Shown here: positions 57,363 to 64,000 of the stretch, piece after piece
Position numbering within the stretch: the first letter of the stretch is position 1
Layout: each line of letters opens with the position of its first letter
Position numbers and translations under genes: made by a program
The notes under the pieces: generated by a model
What the model was told of the DNA's origin: nothing
Databases searched by the model: none
What the model saw: the letters and a program-made list of their open reading frames with translations, nothing else
Assembly: GCA_958295605.1 (NCBI GenBank)
Contig: OY282500.1
Coordinates: forward strand, 5,278,608 to 5,342,607
Length of the DNA: 64,000 bases
Source: Ajuga chamaepitys
Lineage: Eukaryota > Streptophyta > Magnoliopsida > Lamiales > Lamiaceae
Direction of reading: 5' to 3'

Positions 57363-60300
57363 TCACTCCTCGGCCTTGAGCTCCGGCTCCTTCCCCTCCG
57401 CGGGCCCCCCGACGTCGCGGATTCGTCCTTGGCGCTTGTCTGGGGGTTTCGTCCCTTGTGCGAGCCCGACGACTTGGCTGCGGGGTAGACCTCGGAGTTT
57501 GGCCCATTGCACAGGATCCCATTCCTCGGGGTCCATTACCTCGATTTCTTTGGCCAGCTCTTCGACTACCTCTTCGGCGACAACCGCGGGCTCTTCTTCA
57601 ACTGTAGTCATTGGCACTGGCTCTCGAATTATAATTCCTTGGCGTTTACTCGCTGGCTTCTTTTTACCCTTTCGGGGGGTTTTCGAAGTACCTTGGTTCC
57701 GGCTAGGACTCGCGATGAATTCCTCGGCAGAGGGCCGCCACCTGCCACGGCCTTTCAGTCCTTCATACATATTGAGGAGTAACTCCAACACCTCTCGCTT
57801 TCTTACAAGCTCCGAGGACTTGGCCGGACCCTTCGCCATCAGTGCTGAAATTTCATTCTGAATCTCTACGACCCGCGCCTCAACTTCCTCAAAAGTCAGT
57901 AAGCCGAACTCAGTAAGTATCCGGTCATACTCCCTTTGATGGATGAGGACTCGATCCAGTTCAGCAACTTTCGCCAGGTACTTCAACTCCTGGTCCCAGG
58001 TTTTCTCCTCGGCCTCCTTCGCCTTTCTCTCCGCAACGGCCACCCGCTTTTCTAGCCTTGGCACTACTTGCATTTGCAAGTTATTCTTCTCTCCGCGGAA
58101 CCACTCTAATGATTGCATGAGCTTCTTTATAGTGTCGTGCAATTCCGCGGTATTCTGAACAGGTAACGGAATCAACAAGAAAGATCAATTTCAAGCACAC
58201 AATGAACGACAACTCAGTTAATCAACGCAATTTACATTCAAAAACAGTCAGAGTACATTATCCATGGTCCGGTATATAGGATTTACATTTACTCCTATTA
58301 TCTAATACATCAAATTTGAGGGGAATGACTGACCTCCTCCTCGGTCCCCTCAGCCTCTTCGGGCACCTCCTCCTGACGGCCTTCAGTCGTTCCTGCCTCC
58401 TCCTCTACTGCAACTGCAGCAGCTTCTGTGCGGGGGGGTGGTTCTTTGTCTCGGGGCTCGGAGATAAGCTCACCCCGGCGGAATGCCAGGAATTCCTGGT
58501 CCTGGTCCACCTCACAGTTGGCAATCTCCTCGGCCTTCAGAATTTCTTTCTTCTCTGCCAGAGCCTTCAACAGAGGCCATTCCGGAAGATGCGTTAAAGC
58601 TGTGTAGTAGGCCTTCTCCACCCCGGCCACGGAGTTATAGTCATACCCGAATTCTGGACGATATACATCCACATTCGGGTAGACTTCCTTGATCTGCTCC
58701 AGTAACACAGATCGCGTGGCCTTGTCCCCGATCGCAACGAAATTGGTCTGAAAGTCAAGAAACGTGCTTGTTTGGAACAATTTCTCGGCAAACGCTTTTA
58801 GCATCGCCTCTTGACCTTCGACGATTGCAGCTTCTCGAGCATCCATCTCTGCCCGCAGTTGCATTAGTTCTCCCCCGAGAACCCCGGCTTCCGCCTCTAC
58901 CCCGCGCAGACGCGCCACTTCATTTTCCACCAAAGCCGCCCTCTTTCGCGCTTCGGCCAGGTCTTGTGTTAGCCTGTCGTTGCGCGTCCGCAGATCCCTA
59001 GCCACCTCGGCTAGCTCTTCCTTGGCCTCTTTCTCGTTCTTCCGGCCGAGCTCCATGATTCCCCGCGCCAAGCGCAGAAGTTCCTCGGCGTCCGCTCCCT
59101 CCAACCCCAGCAGACTTGAGGGCCCTTGCTCCATCAACTATCACAAAAAGCAGATCACAGAAAATAATACTGGTTAGCGTACACTCCATTGGCGTAAACA
59201 GTAGCTAACAGGACATTTCAGATTTACCTCTACGCTCTCCCCTGTGCGGAGTCTCTTGGCTGTTGCCGGAGGTGTCCCAGATGGCTCCGGCCTCTTTTTT
59301 GCTCCAGGGTGGGCCCCGCCACCATTACTCGCTCCTCAGACCCAATGATGGGTCTCGCCATAGGTGACATCTTCCCCCGGGGAGACACTTCAGCAGTTTT
59401 TCCCTTCTTCTTGGCTGCCGCAGCCACTGTGGGGCTCCCCGCTGGTTCCTTCCCGAAGCGTCCCACTGCACACAAACATCGAGTTAGTCCTGCACAAGGC
59501 AACAATTTTTAAACAGATATGAGAACTCCTACCCTCCTCGGCAACCCCGGCTCCCGACTCTGGACCCTGGGTGGACATCCCCGCCGCATCACCCGAATAA
59601 TATGGGCTCAGTCCAGCCTCCTCCAGCTCTTCCTCCGAACACAGGGTCTTGAAGGTCTCCACAGCACGGAATATCTCCACAACCTCGGCGTCCGGATCCC
59701 CCACCGGGGCAGTATCTAGCACCTCCTCCCGACTCCACCTCGGGAGGGCCACCCCGGTCTTCACAAAGATGAACTTCTCCTTCCACCCCTCAACCTTACT
59801 GGGGTTTTGTACCTTGAAACCACCTCGTGCTCGGGGACTGAAGGAGTACCACCCCTTGGATTTCCCGAAGGCTTTTAGTTGATAAAAATACCTAAATAGC
59901 TCTACGGTTGGTTCCACCCCGGAGTTCTTGCACACTACGGTGAATCCGACTACTTGCCTAATCGCGTTTGGCGCTAATTGGCTCAAGACGATGTTATAAT
60001 ATCTCAATAGTCGGATAACTATATCCCAAAGGGGGAATCTCAGACCTATTTTTAACGGGTCTATATATACACCAATGAAACCCTGCGGGGGACAACAGGC
60101 CCTATCACCGGGATCCGGAACTATATATTCTAAATTAAATGGGAAATAGAAGGAGGGGATTAAGGTCTCTATCTGCACTCGCGTCATCCGCGACGCTACA
60201 GTGGACACTTCAAAGTCATCCTCCGTGCATTCATAAAAACCGACGATCCTAATGTTGGTTTCCATGCCGTCGGCCCTTTCCACTGTCCTAATCTCACTTC

Positions 60301-60394
60301 TCTCCGGAATAACGTAGCGAATGGGTGGCACATCTAACGGAGAGCTCTGAGTCCCTACTTCCTTAACAGAAGAAGAAGATGATGAAGAAGGCAT
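57363..60394 (-). CDS. Antisense spliced gene of the gypsy element (PF04195-like N-terminus plus coiled coil)
   Basis: Four exons are proposed on the minus strand: 60394-59533, 59465-59228, 59137-58334 and 58154-57363. Introns are 67, 90 and 179 nt, all GT...AG (GTAGGA, GTAAAT, GTCAGT donors). Exon 1 holds the domain of Pfam PF04195 (putative gypsy type transposon): IETLIPSFYFPFNLEYIVPD, then GVYIDPLKIGLRFPLWDIVI and LSQLAPNAIRQVVGFTVVCK. Exon 2 is a short Lys/Pro-rich linker. Exon 3 is a long Glu/Arg/Ala-rich coiled coil (AEVARDLRTRNDRLTQDLAE, ELMQLRAEMDAREAAIVEGQ). Exon 4 is more coiled coil, then a basic tail (RKGKKKPASKRQGIIIREPV), an acidic segment and TGA. Total about 900 residues. Within exon 2 the plausible coding frame changes once, implying a 1-nt indel; otherwise it is open. 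The start may instead be the ATG at 60451. Function unknown. Confidence 0.75.
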
Positions 60395-60528
60395 ACTTAC
60401 TTGTTTCGAGTTTGAGAAGTTTTGAATTTGAGATGAATCACGGGCGCACATAATTCTCCTCTTTTCCCGCTTTCTAAAACTTGCCAATCACAATGTAGAA
60501 GATGAAGTGTACTGTGCCATTCTTCCAC

Positions 60529-60535
60529 ATATATA
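60529..60535 (-). promoter_or_regulatory. TATA-like box for the antisense gene
   Basis: On the minus strand the text is GAGTATATATGTGG. It lies 78 nt before the ATG at 60451 and 135 nt before that at 60394, a sensible promoter spacing in otherwise GC-moderate DNA. Confidence 0.45.
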
Positions 60536-60937
60536 CTCAGAAAACCAACGGTCCAGATTTAGCCTATTCGAATTCAGTGTTTTCAGATTTGGGCGTGCTA
60601 AACACGCGCTTTACAGTTCCCAAGGCGCATGGGGAACAGGTTTATGGGAAATTGCAGAGCGTGTCACTTCACATCCCTCTCTTTCATGATGGCACCGCCA
60701 ATCACATCAACCTCATTCTTGCCCAGGAAGATTTGGACGACACTCCGGTGCCTCCTTCACCTCGGCCAGATTATTATCTTTTTCCGCTACACCTTGTTGC
60801 CCTCGGGATGCTCGGGCCCTTGCCATCACCTCGGGGGAGTTCAGCCCAATTCGGTTCGGCCCCCGCGGACTCCGTCACGAGCTCCACCCCGGTCATAACC
60901 GAAGCTCCTTCCTCGCTCCGGCTGGGGGGAGGGCATC
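60536..60937. other. Gypsy region between antisense promoter and 3' LTR
   Basis: No protein of recognisable family on either strand. It probably holds upstream sequence of the antisense gene. It ends with the polypurine tract GGGGGGAGGG (about 60925-60933) that would prime plus-strand synthesis just before the 3' LTR. Confidence 0.5.
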
Positions 60938-61386
60938 TGATAGGGATGGCCCAGTAAATGCGGATCGGGTTGGCACTCCGACCCGACCCGAGCGACTAAG
61001 CCCAGTAATCGGCCCTGAAGCATGCGTCCCACATAACGTGGCCTAATTGGGGTGGCCCAACTGTGGCGTATCCCAAGATTCCAGGCCCACGATCTGCTCC
61101 CAACTTCCATGCAACGGAAAATAGGCGCAATTATAGGGAGTTAGTTAGGGTTTGGAATTGATGAGTATAAATAGGAGAATTGTTCTCAGGATTAAGGTTC
61201 GCGTTTTGGATTCTAAAACTGTTACGTGTAAACTCAAGGAGTATAGTGAAAGAAACACCTCGGCAGGTGCCATTTTTCAGCCCGTGGACGTAGATCTCCG
61301 GATCGAACCACGTACATCTTGTATTTTTTTATATTTCTTGCATTGATTTTCGTTGATTTTCTTGGATATCGGATTGCGCATTATCA
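60938..61386 (+). repeat. Gypsy 3' LTR
   Basis: 449 bp, TG...CA ends, four G/A differences from the 5' LTR, followed by the ACACT target duplication. Confidence 0.95.
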
Positions 61387-62938
61387 ACACTATTTCCGTA
61401 AGATGAAATCTACCCTCGGTGCTTGCGATTCTACGATAATCGTATTCTAAGGTACAATTACTCAACTCTACCATCGCAACACAATAATGACATGAACATG
61501 ACAACTAAAATATTATCCTGAACTTCCTTTTGGGATGAACAGAGGATTAAAAAAGAACGGCTTGCAAATTTTTTTGCAAGGTTATTAAACTCGCGATGTT
61601 AAGTAGAGTCAGTGGATTGTTGGTAGAATTGGATCGTAAAATCGAACTATAAAGTTGTATGATTCTACAACCTATACAAAATAACCATATATATGATTTA
61701 TTGTATATATATTTTAATTACAACAAGTTTTGAATTAATATCACATATAAAAAAATACACATATTATATACACAAATAATAAAAAAAATTATTATGAAGA
61801 AATATTTTTGGCATCATGGTTCATGCATACAATTAATTAGTAAGCCAATCGTAAATTATAATTAAGAATACTTTAAATATTAAGAGAAAATTAGAAACGA
61901 CCATAGTGTAAGTAATATAAAAAAAATTATGAAACTTAGATAATAATTTAGAACTTGATAGTTAGAATTTTTTTTAGCAAAATTGACTCTTTTTGTATAT
62001 AATTTGCTCTATAAATTTTTAAAATCTTAATTTTTAGTTGGTATTAGTTCTACAATTTAAAATTGTAAAACTTGCAATATCGCATGAGCAACCTCAAGAG
62101 TTCACTCCGATTTTATCACGAGTTCACTCGTAAACTCGTAGAATTGTAAGTATTAACTCGAGATTTTGACAATATTGATATTTTGAATGGTTTGGACCAG
62201 TATATAATTGTAAAAAAAGAAAGGCCTTTTATAAGCTTCTATGTATCATTTCGCGAACGGGTGTACCTATTCAACTTGATCTCTATCATTGGTTTGTATC
62301 TTTTGGTCAAATTAAAGACCACGATCTAATAATCTAATTGCATCATTTTTTAAACGTTCGTATCCTATCGATTGCATCTATTCCACTTGATCAGACATCG
62401 TAACTTTTCGTCTAAAGAAACTTCTTCGCTACACCCAAAAATTCAACAATTTCTTTAATGGTACGTGGCCTTATGAAAAAAGTGAAAAAAACAAATATAT
62501 ATATATGCACACACACTATCTCAATTGAATAAAATAATATCATATCAACGTGAAAATTGAAGTCCACCACAACTCATCATATATAAGACATGTTGTATGC
62601 TACCCAAATGAAGTAACAATCACTTAAGTGATCCATCGTACACTTGACGAGTATAAAATTGTTAAAAGAAATAATCATTTAAGTTTGATATATGTTTATA
62701 AGCATGTATATGGTACATCATATATATAGTTAATTGGATGGTAGCCAGAGCCACAGGTAGTATAGAAGTTGTTCATGCATAGGTGTAAATTTGTCTTTTG
62801 GCAAATGTTTAGGTGGAAGAGGATAACATTCATGACCTTGAGAGATTCAACCACAACCACTTACAAAAGCGACATCATAAGCTCAGAGAAGCTCCAAATC
62901 AAATTCGCCAACTTGTTATATTTTATAACAAAATATTA
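61387..62938. other. AT-rich intergenic DNA
   Basis: No gene, RNA or bounded repeat recognised. Confidence 0.5.
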
Positions 62939-63150
62939 CTTTCTCGGTCTCGACTTATTTTACATAGTTGATCGAATACGGATGTTAAAATAAAAAATCA
63001 GAATTTCTTTTTTTTTTACACTTTTCTAAAGATAGAGATTGAGGGTTGAGATTTTAAGGGTGAAGATTGTGAGAATTAATTTTTAGGGGTGTGCAAAATA
63101 AGTTGGGACGACCGAAAACGAAAAATGTGCAAAATCAACCGGGGAGGGAG
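62939..63150. mobile_element. Stowaway-like MITE, 212 bp, diverged left end
   Basis: The left end CTTTCTCGGTCTCGACTTAT and the inverse of the right end (CTCCCTCCCCGGTTGATTTT) are imperfect inverted repeats, with TA on both sides. The interior GGGTGAAGATTGTGAGAA matches the neighbouring element. Confidence 0.7.
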
Positions 63151-63388
63151 TACAATTTTTTGTTCTAATTAAAAGGTTCATTTGCTTAACTTCTAAAGAA
63201 GTAATTAAAAGTACAAATTGTAGTAAAATTGCTTAATTAAAATTAAAAGTAAGTAGTGTTTGAGAAAAAAATCGATTTTGGTCTAATATAAAAACTGAAG
63301 TGTTTGATACTTAACCAACTTTTAGCTTATAAGTGAGAGAAAAAACTTATATTTATCTATCAAAATACTAAAAAATTGGAAAAAGTTA

Positions 63389-63604
63389 CTCCCTCCGTCC
63401 CGGCTGAGTTTGCACATGTGAGTCGGCACGTATATTAAGAAAAACTGCTTTTTTGTTTTTTTGTTGACTTTTTTAAAGGTGGAGATTGAAAGTAAAGATT
63501 TTAAGGGTGGAGATTGTGAGAAAACTTTCATTTTTAAGAGTGTGCAAACTTAGATGGGACGTCCCGAAAAGGAAAGTGTACAAACTCAGCCGGGACGGAG
63601 GGAG
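63389..63604. mobile_element. Stowaway-like MITE, 216 bp
   Basis: The ends CTCCCTCCGTCCCGGCTGAG and the inverse of CTCAGCCGGGACGGAGGGAG pair perfectly over 20 bp, flanked by TA (63387-63388 and 63605-63606). Confidence 0.9.
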
Positions 63605-64000
63605 TATTATTTTATACTGTTAGCTTATGACCTAAAATCACTTTCATTAAAGTTGAAGTTATTTTTCCAAACACTCCAAAATAACTTTTCTCAAACTATA
63701 AAGCTAAAAGTACTTGGAAAAAGCCATTACAAACACCCTCTAAGTATTTTAGCAGTTCGTCATACAATTTTTTTTTTAATCATAATTTGCCATCTAGATT
63801 TATAAATAATTGAATATTGTCATTTTGAACAAATTTCAACGATTGATTTTATTAGACACATTCAATTATTAATGATTGAGATTTTTATCAGATGATAATT
63901 TACAAGTCATAAATTTAAATAGTAAATTGCAACCAAAAAAATTTATATAACACAATGAAAAAAACACAATAAAATTAAATGGCAATCTGTAACTTTCTTA
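63605..64000. other. AT-rich end of window
   Basis: No supported feature. Confidence 0.5.

Larger units (their letters stand above)
50739..61386 (+). mobile_element. Ty3-gypsy LTR retrotransposon, Tat/Retand type, 10.65 kb
   Basis: Two 449-bp LTRs (50739-51187 and 60938-61386) start TGATAGGGATGG and end ATTATCA. They differ at only four positions, all G/A transitions (about 99.1% identity). A perfect 5-bp duplication ACACT flanks the element (50734-50738 and 61387-61391). The order gag, protease, RT, RNase H, extra archaeal-type RNase H, integrase, with an extra antisense gene before the 3' LTR, points to the Tat group (Retand/RIRE2/Grande-like). Pol has several disabling lesions despite the young LTRs, so it is not autonomous as read. 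Confidence 0.95.

Noticed and set aside
57250..59719. Plus-strand open frames opposite the antisense gene
   Set aside because: They are shadows of the minus-strand exons: low-complexity Ser/Pro/Leu text, no domains, no frame continuity.
60395..60487. Longer N-terminus for the antisense protein starting at 60487
   Set aside because: The frame opens there only with TTG. ATG codons at 60451 and 60394 are better starts and lie at sensible distances from the TATA-like box.

Overview
The window looks like a stretch of eudicot nuclear genome. It is AT-rich, its intergenic DNA is packed with plant transposable elements, and its three host genes have clear plant-type relatives. The species cannot be fixed from the sequence.

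Only three ordinary host genes stand out. (1) 8175-9377 (+) is an uninterrupted bHLH transcription factor of the bHLH87/HECATE/INDEHISCENT type. (2) 29787-30716 (-) is a single-exon DUF868 protein. (3) 37672-41215 (+) is a five-exon Mediator subunit 6 (MED6) gene; its splice sites and phases close exactly to a 257-residue protein.

The rest is layered mobile DNA. From left to right: a Mutator-like MITE (565-1162); LINE ORF2 debris (1380-3145); a reverse-strand Ty1-copia gag/protease remnant with an LTR-like flank (4395-6330); MITEs around 6.5, 10.9, 11.4, 13.6 and 14.7 kb; a Helitron (15440-18128, -) with a Mutator-like MITE inside it; an 800-bp Mutator-like MITE filled with minisatellite (18836-19635); a decayed Ty1-copia element (19654-27096); two more MITEs (27.3-28.05 kb); a solo LTR inside an RNase H-type fragment (32248-33571); a long-TIR element just upstream of MED6 (35.54-37.45 kb); a Tourist-like MITE in MED6 intron 1; several Stowaway-like, hAT-like and foldback elements (44.3-47.1 kb); and a second Helitron with a large TTA microsatellite (48097-49516).

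The main find is a Ty3-gypsy element of the Tat/Retand type at 50739-61386. It has 449-bp LTRs with only four differences and a perfect 5-bp target-site duplication (ACACT). Its sense strand encodes gag, protease, RT, RNase H, a second archaeal-type RNase H and integrase, all damaged. Between pol and the 3' LTR, on the opposite strand, lies an apparently spliced four-exon gene (60394 to 57363). It has an N-terminal domain like Pfam 'putative gypsy type transposon' (PF04195), a long coiled coil, its own TATA-like box and a possible poly(A) signal. Antisense ORFs are known in this lineage. The multi-exon layout and its better preservation than pol make it the best candidate here for an under-described system.

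No tRNA, rRNA or CRISPR array was recognised. All family names come from reading motifs; no database search was run.
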